From contig BMTH01000006.1 of assembly GCA_014649575.1 (NCBI GenBank), forward strand, positions 1 to 64,000: 64,000 bases of DNA. Direction: 5' to 3'. This DNA comes from Streptomyces griseoincarnatus. GTDB taxonomy: Bacteria > Actinomycetota > Actinomycetes > Streptomycetales > Streptomycetaceae. Shown here piece by piece: positions 1-7,701 of this stretch (positions within the stretch are counted from its first letter, which is position 1; every line of letters starts with the position of its first letter). The position numbers and the translations under genes are program-made. The notes under the pieces were generated by a model. That model made no database searches, was not told where the DNA came from, and worked only from the letters and a program-made list of their open reading frames with translations.

Positions 1-495
1 GATCATCGAGAACAGCAGCTGCTGGAGCTGCTGGAGCGCGAACGAGATCGGCAGCGACGCCCGGGGGAAGTGCAGCGCCCGGACCAGGCCCAGGTTCCCC
101 GAGATCGCCCGCACGCCCGCGAGCACCGAGCTCTGCGTGAAGGTGAAGACGAAGACGCCCGTCACGAGGAACGGCACGTAGGCGTCACTCGGTATGCCCT
201 TACGGGCGCCGAGCAGCAGGCCGAAGATGAAGAAGTACACGGCCGCGTTCAGCAGCGGTGTCGCCACCTGCCACAGCTGGCCCAGCTTCGCCTTGCTGTA
301 CTGGGCGGTCAGCTTGGCCTGCGAGAAGGCCAGGATGAAGTGGCGCCGTCCCCACAGCTGGCGGACGTACGCGCCGAGGGGCGGGCGGGCGCCGCTGACG
401 GTGAGACCGTGCCGGGCGGCGAGGGCCGCGAGGTCGGTCCCGGGCGGTTCCGGGCGCGCCGACGCGGCGGGCGGTGTGTCGAGTGCCTGACTCAC
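1..495 (-). CDS. ABC-2 type transporter permease, TagG-like (5' part, truncated by window edge)
   Basis: The first 165 codons of a polysaccharide/teichoic-acid exporter permease, read from the complementary strand; the rest lies outside the window. After a Pro/Ala-rich N-terminus comes the typical amphipathic stretch (QLWGRRHFILAFSQAKL, about residues 46-62), then two hydrophobic segments (about 80-95 and 106-122). This matches the ABC-2 permeases that export undecaprenyl-linked glycopolymers with a TagH-type ATPase. GTG at 495 is the only reasonable start, because the ATG two bases upstream is followed at once by TGA; no strong ribosome binding site is visible. A TetR gene diverges from it, and the glycopolymer-type transferases further along suggest a wall-polymer export role. 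The family is well supported; the substrate is inferred from neighbours. Confidence 0.82.
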   Translation of the reverse strand, partial: MSQALDTPPAASARPEPPGTDLAALAARHGLTVSGARPPLGAYVRQLWGRRHFILAFSQAKLTAQYSKAKLGQLWQVATPLLNAAVYFFIFGLLLGARKGIPSDAYVPFLVTGVFVFTFTQSSVLAGVRAISGNLGLVRALHFPRASLPISFALQQLQQLLFSMI

Positions 496-561
496 ATCCG
501 CTGCTTTCGCTAGGAGGGGGGTGGGGCGACGGTGACCACGGTTCCTGACGTCGGAACGGGA

Positions 562-622
562 CCGTATCGTCGCGTCGACGAGCGTAGGTCGAATGCACGT
601 CGCAACGCAACCGTATCGTCGC
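562..622. promoter_or_regulatory. Direct repeat in the divergent tagG/tetR promoter region, candidate TetR operator
   Basis: The 12-mer CCGTATCGTCGC occurs exactly twice, at 562-573 and 611-622, 49 bp apart, in the gap between the divergent permease and TetR genes. The second copy lies just upstream of a TATGCT -10-like hexamer (636-641). That spacing would put the transcription start on or next to the ATG at 649, so the regulator may be leaderless. Placement over both promoters suggests autoregulation and control of the exporter; this is inference. Confidence 0.45.
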
Positions 623-648
623 TACGCGGGCGGCCTATGCTGGACCGC

Positions 649-1269
649 ATGACGAACGCCGACGCGCCCGAGCCACGTCCGCGCCGGGCTCCCGCCGGGG
701 CCGCCGTCCTGCGCGAGGATGTCACCGAGGCCATCCGGACGGCCGTCTTCGAGGAGCTCGCCGCCGTCGGCTACGCCCGCATGTCGATCGAGGGCATCGC
801 GCGCCGTGCCGGTGTCGGCAAGACCGCGGTCTACCGCCGCTGGCGCTCCAAGCTGCACGTCGTCCTCGACGTGGTCTCCGCGCTCGCGGTCCAGGGCCTG
901 CCCGCGCCGGACACCGGCTTCCTGGAGAGCGACCTGCGCCTGCTCTACGAGGTCAGCTCGCGCGCCCTGCGCCATCCCGTCGCCTCGCAGATCCTCCCCG
1001 ACCTCCAGGCCGAGGCCGCCCGCAACCCCGAGATCGCCGAGGCCGTGCAGAAGGCCTTGCGGCAAGGCCAGGACGGGGTCGCCAAGGGCATCGTCACGGC
1101 GGCGCAGGAGCGGGGCGAGATCGGCGCCGGCGTCGACCACGCCCTGGCCCTCGACCTGATCTCCGGACCGCTGTACTGGCGCTCGGTGGTGATCCGCAGC
1201 CCGAAGCTGCCGAAGGGTTACCTGGACGGCCTGACCCGTGCGACCGCCCAGGCGCTCAGGGCGCTCTGA
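649..1269 (+). CDS. TetR family transcriptional regulator
   Basis: A 206-residue TetR-type repressor. The N-terminal DNA-binding domain is clear: the helix-turn-helix lies at about residues 46-66 (MSIEGIARRAGVGKTAVYRRW), followed by a helical ligand-binding half with the IL-PDL--EAARNPE pattern common in TetR_C domains. I chose ATG 649; an in-frame ATG at 637 and upstream codons back to 532 are open but look non-coding. There is no good ribosome binding site, but a TATGCT -10 box sits 8 bases before the ATG, compatible with leaderless translation. It is divergent to the TagG-like permease, so that exporter is the most likely target besides itself. The ligand is unknown. Confidence 0.88.
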   Translation: MTNADAPEPRPRRAPAGAAVLREDVTEAIRTAVFEELAAVGYARMSIEGIARRAGVGKTAVYRRWRSKLHVVLDVVSALAVQGLPAPDTGFLESDLRLLYEVSSRALRHPVASQILPDLQAEAARNPEIAEAVQKALRQGQDGVAKGIVTAAQERGEIGAGVDHALALDLISGPLYWRSVVIRSPKLPKGYLDGLTRATAQALRAL

Positions 1270-1367
1270 GCTCCGGCTCGCGCCAGGGCGGCGATCGGCG
1301 CGTGCGCCCTGCCGGCGCCTTGTGCCGCTGCCGCGCCCATCGGGGCCGGTGCGTCCCCGGAGGGGTC

Positions 1368-1499
1368 GGGCCGCCGTCGGTGCAGCCGTCCGGTCGGCAC
1401 TCCGCCTGTGCCCTGCGCGCACGCCGCGACCGGCAGGGCCGGTGTGCCTCGGTGGGGACAGGAGTGGACGAGGATCAGGCCGCGGCGGCTCGGGACGGC
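1368..1499 (-). pseudogene. Decayed duplicate of the C-terminus of the adjacent GT2 glycosyltransferase
   Basis: Read on the minus strand, this segment gives AVPSRRGLILVHSCPHRGTP and then ALPVAACAQGTGGVPTGRLH followed by RRRP. The intact gene at 2041-3651 ends in AVPSPRHGLILVRPYATHGG, ALALRVAAGAKGAGRILTGR, LRRRLP. The two align along about 44 residues with frequent identities, so this is a diverged second copy of the gene's tail. The stop codon has been lost and no upstream part of a second gene is recognisable. It probably reflects an old tandem duplication of a glycosyltransferase followed by deletion. Confidence 0.75.
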
Positions 1500-1539
1500 G
1501 GCGCGGGCGCTGGTGGAGACGGGCGGGTCCGTGCCAGGG

Positions 1540-1925
1540 GTGAAACACCGATCGGTCCCGGCGTCGGTCGGCGCCCGGCCTGCGGGCACGCTCCGACCTG
1601 TGAGGCGGGTGTGCTGCCGGGGGTGGCGTGCGGGTGGTTGTGGGCGGGGGTGGAGCAGTGATCGGTCCCGGCGTCGGTCGGCGCCCGGCCTGCGGGCCCG
1701 CTCCGACCTGTGGGGCGGGTGTGCCCCCCCCGTGGGTGGCGTGCGGGCTGTCGTGGGTGCCTTGCGGGTGGTCGGGTGGGGGTGGAGCAGTGATCGGTCC
1801 CGGCGCTGGTCGGTGCCCGGCCCGCGGGCCTGCTCCGACCTGTGGGGCGGGTGTGCCCCCCCGTGGGTGGCGTGCGGGCTGTCGTGGGCGCCTTGCGGGT
1901 GGTCGGGCGGGGGTGGAGCAGCCGC
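1540..1925. repeat. Three imperfect tandem repeats, units of about 110-132 bp
   Basis: The string ATCGGTCCCGGCG recurs at about 1551, 1661 and 1793. Each copy is followed by a similar block containing GCGCCCGGCC, GCTCCGACCTGTG and GGTGGCGTGCGGG. The unit length varies (about 110 then 132 bp), and a fourth copy is broken off after TGGAGCAG near 1915. The block is G-rich on the plus strand. No gene is visible in it. Confidence 0.8.
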
Positions 1926-2040
1926 GGTGATGGGGTTGGCGCCAGGTCGGCCGTCGTCGCGGGCGTCGGGCCGGTGTCCGGTCGGGGCGCTGCGCTCCGG
2001 CCGTGCCCCCAGGGGGGTAGCCGCGGAGACGTGAGGCTGC

Positions 2041-3651
2041 TCAGGGCAGCCGGCGTCGCAGGCGGCCCGTCAGTATCCGGCCCGCGCCCTTCGCCCCCGC
2101 CGCCACCCGCAGGGCCAGCGCGCCTCCGTGGGTCGCGTAAGGGCGGACCAGGATCAGGCCGTGGCGAGGGCTCGGGACCGCCCGGGGGCGCAGCAGCCCG
2201 GGGCCGGTGAGGGCGTGGGCCGAGACCGTGCGGGTCGCGCCGTCGCGGAAGCGCAGGCTCAGCCGCAGGTCCCAGGCGCCCGTGCCGAGGGACGCCAGCC
2301 GTTCCAGCGGGACGGGCGCCGCGGCGGTCCAGGCGCCGTCGGCGGCCGGCCGTAGCGGCACCGTGCGGCGCAGCGTCAGGCCCGCGCGGTCCCGGTGGCG
2401 CCACTCCACCTCCGCGTCGACCGGGCCGGCCCGCCCGACCGTGCCGTACAGCTCGTGCAGGCGCAGCCGCAGCAGGCGGGTGCGGGTGCGCAACTCGGCG
2501 TCCACGGCGAGCGGCAGCAGGGGGACCGGGCGCTCCGGCAGGGTCTCCAGGGTGACCTCGGGCAGCTCCGCCGACCAGCAGGGCGTGCCGTCGGGCGTCC
2601 GGGCGTAGGGCGGGCACAGCCGGGCCGGGCGGGCGGCCAGCTCACGCAGCCGGGGCAGGTCGCGCGGCTCGGGCGAGGCCAGCAGCACCCGCGCGAGCAG
2701 CATGCCGGGGGCGGCGGGGTCCCCCGAGCGGTCGGCGGCGTCGTACTCGGCGAGGTGCTCACGGGTGTGCGCCCACCACGCGCGGCGGTAGGCCTCGTCG
2801 CGCAGCGGCAGCTCGCGGACGTACATGCGCAGGTCGTGGTCGAGGAACTTGGCCCGGACGGCACGCGCCAGCCCCTTCTCCCCGGCGTCCAGCAGGATCG
2901 CGTGCGCGGTGCGGCAGGCGTGCGTGCGGGCGCGCCAGTTGTCGACGCCCGCACGGTCCAGTGAGATCGACAGCCGGGGCGCGGCGCGGCGCACGTGCCA
3001 GACGTACACCCGGTCGGGGACCAGGGCGACGCGCGGTGCGGCGGCCCACACCCGCGCGGTGAAGACCATGTCCTCGTAGGGGAAGCGGCCCTCGGGGAAC
3101 CGGATGCCGTGGGCCCGCAGGAAGTCCGTCGCGTACAGCTTGTTGACGCTGAGGGTGTCGCGGACCAGGCGCGGGCGGTCCGCCGGGCGGGCGACGACGG
3201 CGGGGGAGGCGTACAGGGCGGGCTCCCACGGCACCTCGCGGCCCGAGGGCAGCTCACGGCGCACACAGAGACCCCCCGTGACCTGCGCGTCCGCAGTCCG
3301 CGCGGCGGCGAGCAGCACGTCCACGGCACCGGGCGGCAGCACGTCGTCGCTGTCCAGGAACATCACGTACGGGGCGGCCGTCGCGTCCATCCCGGTGTTG
3401 CGCGGGGTGCCGCAGCCGCCGCTGTTGACCGGCAGCCGGACGACCCGCAGCCGGGGCTCGGCGGCGGCCAGCCGCTCCAGCAGTTCCGCGCTGCCGTCCG
3501 TGGAGCGGTCGTCCACGGCGACGACCTCCCGCACGGCGGGCCCCTGCCCGAGCGCGGAGCGGACCGCGTCGGCCACATGGGCGGCGTCGTCGTGGCCTAT
3601 GACGACGACCGAGACGGCGCCGGCGTCGGCCGGGGAGGGAGCGGGGTGCAT
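2041..3651 (-). CDS. Family 2 glycosyltransferase
   Basis: A 536-residue glycosyltransferase. The GT-A domain occupies about residues 10-230: nucleotide-binding start VSVVVIGHDD, the VDDRSTDGS motif near 46-54, RNTGMDA, and the metal-binding FLDSDD near 98-103. The remaining 300 residues are an accessory region also seen in actinobacterial glycopolymer transferases. It likely adds sugars to an envelope polymer from a nucleotide-sugar donor at the membrane's inner face; donor and acceptor cannot be read from sequence. ATG 3651 has GAGGA five bases upstream. It stands alone between the MarR-type regulator and the repeat-rich stretch, which holds a decayed copy of its own 3' end. Confidence 0.88.
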   Translation of the reverse strand: MHPAPSPADAGAVSVVVIGHDDAAHVADAVRSALGQGPAVREVVAVDDRSTDGSAELLERLAAAEPRLRVVRLPVNSGGCGTPRNTGMDATAAPYVMFLDSDDVLPPGAVDVLLAAARTADAQVTGGLCVRRELPSGREVPWEPALYASPAVVARPADRPRLVRDTLSVNKLYATDFLRAHGIRFPEGRFPYEDMVFTARVWAAAPRVALVPDRVYVWHVRRAAPRLSISLDRAGVDNWRARTHACRTAHAILLDAGEKGLARAVRAKFLDHDLRMYVRELPLRDEAYRRAWWAHTREHLAEYDAADRSGDPAAPGMLLARVLLASPEPRDLPRLRELAARPARLCPPYARTPDGTPCWSAELPEVTLETLPERPVPLLPLAVDAELRTRTRLLRLRLHELYGTVGRAGPVDAEVEWRHRDRAGLTLRRTVPLRPAADGAWTAAAPVPLERLASLGTGAWDLRLSLRFRDGATRTVSAHALTGPGLLRPRAVPSPRHGLILVRPYATHGGALALRVAAGAKGAGRILTGRLRRRLP

Positions 3652-3736
3652 GGCATCCTCGGGGCGCGCTGCGGAGGTTCACTCCACGCTCGCCCGGAGC
3701 GTGCCGTCCCGCACCCCGGGACGGTCCCGACGGGCG

Positions 3737-4231
3737 TCAGGACCCTTCGGCGGCCGCCTTGTCCAGGGCGGCGGTGAGGTCGGTGAGGGTGGCGCTCAGC
3801 GCGCGCATCTCCTCGACCCGCAGCCCGGTGGCGGCGGAGATCCGGCGCGGCACCCGCACGGCTCGCTCGCGCAGCGCGGCACCCTCCTCGGTGAGCCGCA
3901 CCTCCACGGACCGCTCGTCGCGCGCGCTGCGCTCCCGGTGCACAAGACCGGCCGCCTCCAGCCGCTTGAGCAGCGGGGACAGCGTGCCGGAGTCCAGCCG
4001 CAGGCGCTCGCCCAGCCGCTTCACCGGCACCGTGCCGTCCTCCCACAGGACCAGCATGACCAGGTACTGCGGGTAGGTGAGGCCGAGATCCTTCAGCACC
4101 ACCCGGTAGACGCCGTTGAAGGCGCGTACGGCGGAGTTGAGGCTGAAGCAGATCTGCTGGTCGAGACGGAGCCAGTCGTCCGTCACGGCCGGCGCGTCCG
4201 TCGCCGGGAGGGGGCCGGGTGTCGCTGTCAT
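3737..4231 (-). CDS. ohrR: MarR family organic-peroxide-sensing repressor OhrR
   Basis: A 164-residue MarR-type winged-helix repressor. The N-terminus has LDQQICFSLNSA with Cys28, the position of the reactive cysteine of OhrR proteins, which when oxidised by organic hydroperoxides releases DNA. The winged helix follows (YPQYLVMLVLWE, RLRLDSGTLSPLLKRLEAAG, then the wing RERSARDERSVEVRLT). I took ATG 4231; an in-frame ATG at 4273 would run through the operator. It is divergent to ohr, the classical arrangement, and an inverted repeat lies between them. Family and role are secure from cysteine plus context. Confidence 0.9.
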   Translation of the reverse strand: MTATPGPLPATDAPAVTDDWLRLDQQICFSLNSAVRAFNGVYRVVLKDLGLTYPQYLVMLVLWEDGTVPVKRLGERLRLDSGTLSPLLKRLEAAGLVHRERSARDERSVEVRLTEEGAALRERAVRVPRRISAATGLRVEEMRALSATLTDLTAALDKAAAEGS

Positions 4232-4259
4232 GCGTCCAGGGTAGCGCTGCGCGAGCCAT

Positions 4260-4277
4260 TTGGTTGTGCCCAATTAA
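4260..4277. promoter_or_regulatory. Candidate OhrR operator between ohrR and ohr
   Basis: An imperfect inverted repeat, TTGGTTG-TGCC-CAATTAA (5 of 7 positions symmetric), stands out as the only AT-rich patch of the divergent intergenic region. OhrR sites in other bacteria are AT-rich inverted repeats built around AATT. The position fits repression of both genes. Confidence 0.55.
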
Positions 4278-4357
4278 GTTGTGTGCTCTACTTGAGCCCA
4301 CGGAGGCCGGGTCCCCAGGAGCCGGCCGGTCACCCGCCGAAAGGAAAAGGTGTCCCC

Positions 4358-4771
<414 letters not shown>

Positions 4772-6435
4772 TCCCGTCGCTCGCCGCCGACCCGCGCCAG
4801 CACCTCGCCGGTGCGCCGGCTCCAGGCCACCACCACGGCCTCCTCGGGCACCCGCTGGTACGGGGTGAGGAGCAGCCAGCGCACCCCGTAGCGGCGGACC
4901 ACCGTGTCCCGCAGGGCGCGGGTCGAGGCGGGATCCAGGTACGCGCGCACATCGGCCACCCGCCGTAGCCGCTCACGTTCGTCCAGGGAGGCGTCCGGCC
5001 AGGCGGGTGCGGCGAGGTCGGGCCCGTACCCGGCGATCGCGTGGACGGAGTAGTAGCCGTCGGTGAGAACCACCTCCCCGGGGGCGATGTGCCGGGCGGC
5101 CCAGTCGTACGACGGCCAGTCCGGGGGCTGCCGGAAGCCGACCGGGTCCGCCGCCGGGGGCACCAGCGCTCCCGCGTGCACGGTCAGGAGCCCGGCGACG
5201 GCACCCGCCGCCGCGGCCCCGCCCAGCAGCCGCCGCCACACCGGCCACGGGCGGGGCGCCGACAGTTCCACGGCCAGTGCGAGCTGCAACGGCAGCAGCG
5301 TCAGTCCGAGGGCGCGCCCGTAGGTGTAGTGGCCGCTCACCCAGCCGTACGCGACGACGGCGCAGTCCAGGGCGAACATCAGCACCAGCGGGTCCCGCCG
5401 CGAGCGCCGGGCCCGCAGCCACAGGGCCGGAAGGCCCAGCAGCGCCAGCCCGAACTGCCCGGCCGGATCCAGGTACAGCCGCCGGTGCATCGCGTCCACG
5501 CTGGAGTCCCCGGCCAGCGCGAACACGTCGAAGTACGGCCAGCAGGCCGCCGTCGTCAGAGCCACCGCACCGGTCAGCGCCCAGCGCCCGGCCAGCGCCG
5601 CCGACCACCGCCGCTGCCACCCGGCGACCAGGGCCAGCGCCCCCAGCACCGCCGCGACCGCGGTGATCGGGTGCACCAGCAGGATCAGCCCGTACAGCAG
5701 ACCCAGGCCCGCGTACCCGGACAGCGGACGCAGACCGCCCGGCCCCAGATAGCGCACGCCCCCGGTGTCCCGGGCCCGCGCGCCGGTCAGCGCCCACGCC
5801 CAGAGGGCCAGCCCGATCGCGAACGCCGACGGGTAGGGCAGGTTGCCCGTCATCGACATCAGGTTGAGGTAGCCGCTCCACCAGGCGCGCTCCACACCCC
5901 ACAGCAGGGCCGTCGCGGCGAGCGCCAGCACCGGCGCCCAGGGGCGCGGGGTCAGCACCCGCACGAAGCGGCCCAGACCGGTGAGCAGGACCAGCAGGTT
6001 CAGCGGCCCGGTCAGCCGCAGCACCTCCCAGCCGCCCAGCCCGGTCAGCCGGGCGAACGCGCCCTGCGCCACGGCGTACGGCGAGTAGTACGGGCTGCCC
6101 GCGCCCGGCAGGTCCGCCATCGGGTGCCGGGGGTGCAGCAGATCGGCCTTGAGGCGCTCCACGACCGCCGCGTGCTGGCCGGCGTCGCAGCACAGCGGCA
6201 CCCGCCAGAACGCCAGGGTCATCATCAGGAAGAACAGGAAGCCGGCGCACTGGTACGGCGACGGGCGCCAGGACCCGCCGCCGCGCAGCGCCGTGGCGCC
6301 GTCCACCGTGCGGCGCCTGACGAGGACGCCGACGCTCATCGGATGCGAAGAGAAAGGGGCATTCGGGGCACTTGCCCAACGTTCCCGTGGACGGCCCGGT
6401 TCTGACCAGCCGTCACCGCTTCGGGTGACACCCGG

Positions 6436-7701
6436 TCAGCCCACCGGCTCCGCCGGCGCCCCCTGCGCGGGCACCACGGCCCGCCGCAGCACCGGCTCCA
6501 GCAGCAGCGGCACCCCCAGCACCGGCAGCAGCCAGGCCAGCGTGATCAGCCGGTCGCCCCAGATGTTGATGTCCGGGTGCCCCGCCTGGTTGAGGATCCC
6601 CGTGCAGGCCGCCGCGGCCAGGAAGACCCCGAACGCCGGCCGCCGCCGCGCCCCCAGCACGCCCGCCGCCAGCGCCGCCACGAAGAACGGCTCCCACAGC
6701 TGCCGCCGCGCCCACTCCATCCAGAAGTTCCCCTGAAGCTGGAAGAACTCCGCCCACGGCCGCTCCCGGTCCGGCCGGGCGAAGTGGTCGGTGAGCAGGT
6801 CCTGCACGCTGTCCGACACCGACGGGTAGTCCAGCAGCCGGGACACGAGCACCGTGCCCAGCGCCCCCGCGCACCCCACCACGCAGAGCGCGACGGGACC
6901 GCGCCCCGCCGGGATCCCCCGCCACCGTCGCCGTACCGCGACCGCCACGCCCGCCGCCGCCAGACACGCCCCGAGGAACAGCGCCTGCGAGTGCTTCACC
7001 GTGAACAGCGCGAACAACGCGCCGGCGACCAGCGCGAGCCCCGCCCGGGGTCTCGTCCCGCCCAGCACCAGGGCGCAGCCCCACAGCGCGGCCAGGGTGA
7101 GCGCCAGCATCAGGCCCTCGGTCATCGGGCGCATCGCCGTCGTCCCGCACGGCAGGACCAGGTACAGCGCCATCCCGGTGAGCGCGAGCGGCACCGGGGC
7201 CGCCAGCGTGCGCAGCACCAGGTACGCCAGCACCCCGCCCGCACAGGTGATCAGCACGCCCGCCGTCCACACCCCCCACGTCACCCCGAGCAGCGCGACG
7301 AAAGGCGCCAGGACCAGCGGGTAGCCGGGCCGCACCTCGAAGATCCGCATGAACCGCTCCGGCATGAACGGCACCGTGTGCCCGGCGGTGTCCCCGGCCG
7401 CGAGGCGCGCCTCCACCTGCCGCCACTCCTGCTCCCGGCACTCCTCGAGCACCCGGGGCGCGGGGTCAGGGGCGTGGAAGCGCACCACGTCCACGAGCTG
7501 CGCGCGGTGCGCCATCGCCGCCTTCCCCGCGCAGTAGTGGTCGATGGTGGCGGCCGCCGCCTCCCGCTTGTCCGCGCCGGTCAGACTCAGCGCGTACGAC
7601 ACGTAGTTCTTGCTGTCGGGGGTGTCGCGGCCCTCCACGGTGGCCAGCTGCATCAGCGCGAACAGGGCGGCCAGCAGCAGCACCCAGGTGCGCGGCCTCA
7701 T
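6436..7701 (-). CDS. Polytopic membrane protein of the glycopolymer cluster (unknown function)
   Basis: A 421-residue membrane protein with a signal-anchor-like start (RTWVLLLAALFALMQLA) and about nine further hydrophobic helices. A loop of about 110 residues after the first helix contains GRDTPDSKNYVSYALSLTG and PERFMRIFEVRPGYPL, which resembles the outer loop of GT-C or mannosyltransferase-like proteins; that is only a resemblance. ATG 7701 overlaps the TGA of the upstream transferase (ATGA), so the two are translationally coupled and this gene is the last of the four-gene transferase operon. It probably handles a lipid-linked step for the same polymer. Confidence 0.8.
   Translation of the reverse strand: MRPRTWVLLLAALFALMQLATVEGRDTPDSKNYVSYALSLTGADKREAAAATIDHYCAGKAAMAHRAQLVDVVRFHAPDPAPRVLEECREQEWRQVEARLAAGDTAGHTVPFMPERFMRIFEVRPGYPLVLAPFVALLGVTWGVWTAGVLITCAGGVLAYLVLRTLAAPVPLALTGMALYLVLPCGTTAMRPMTEGLMLALTLAALWGCALVLGGTRPRAGLALVAGALFALFTVKHSQALFLGACLAAAGVAVAVRRRWRGIPAGRGPVALCVVGCAGALGTVLVSRLLDYPSVSDSVQDLLTDHFARPDRERPWAEFFQLQGNFWMEWARRQLWEPFFVAALAAGVLGARRRPAFGVFLAAAACTGILNQAGHPDINIWGDRLITLAWLLPVLGVPLLLEPVLRRAVVPAQGAPAEPVG

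Larger units (their letters stand above)
1270..2040. other. 770-bp stretch without an intact gene: gene remnant plus tandem repeats
   Basis: Nothing here looks like an intact gene. Open frames exist on both strands, as expected at this G+C, but none has family features. The stretch holds a decayed copy of the neighbouring glycosyltransferase C-terminus (about 1368-1499) and then three imperfect tandem repeats (about 1540-1925). Both are listed separately. Confidence 0.7.
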
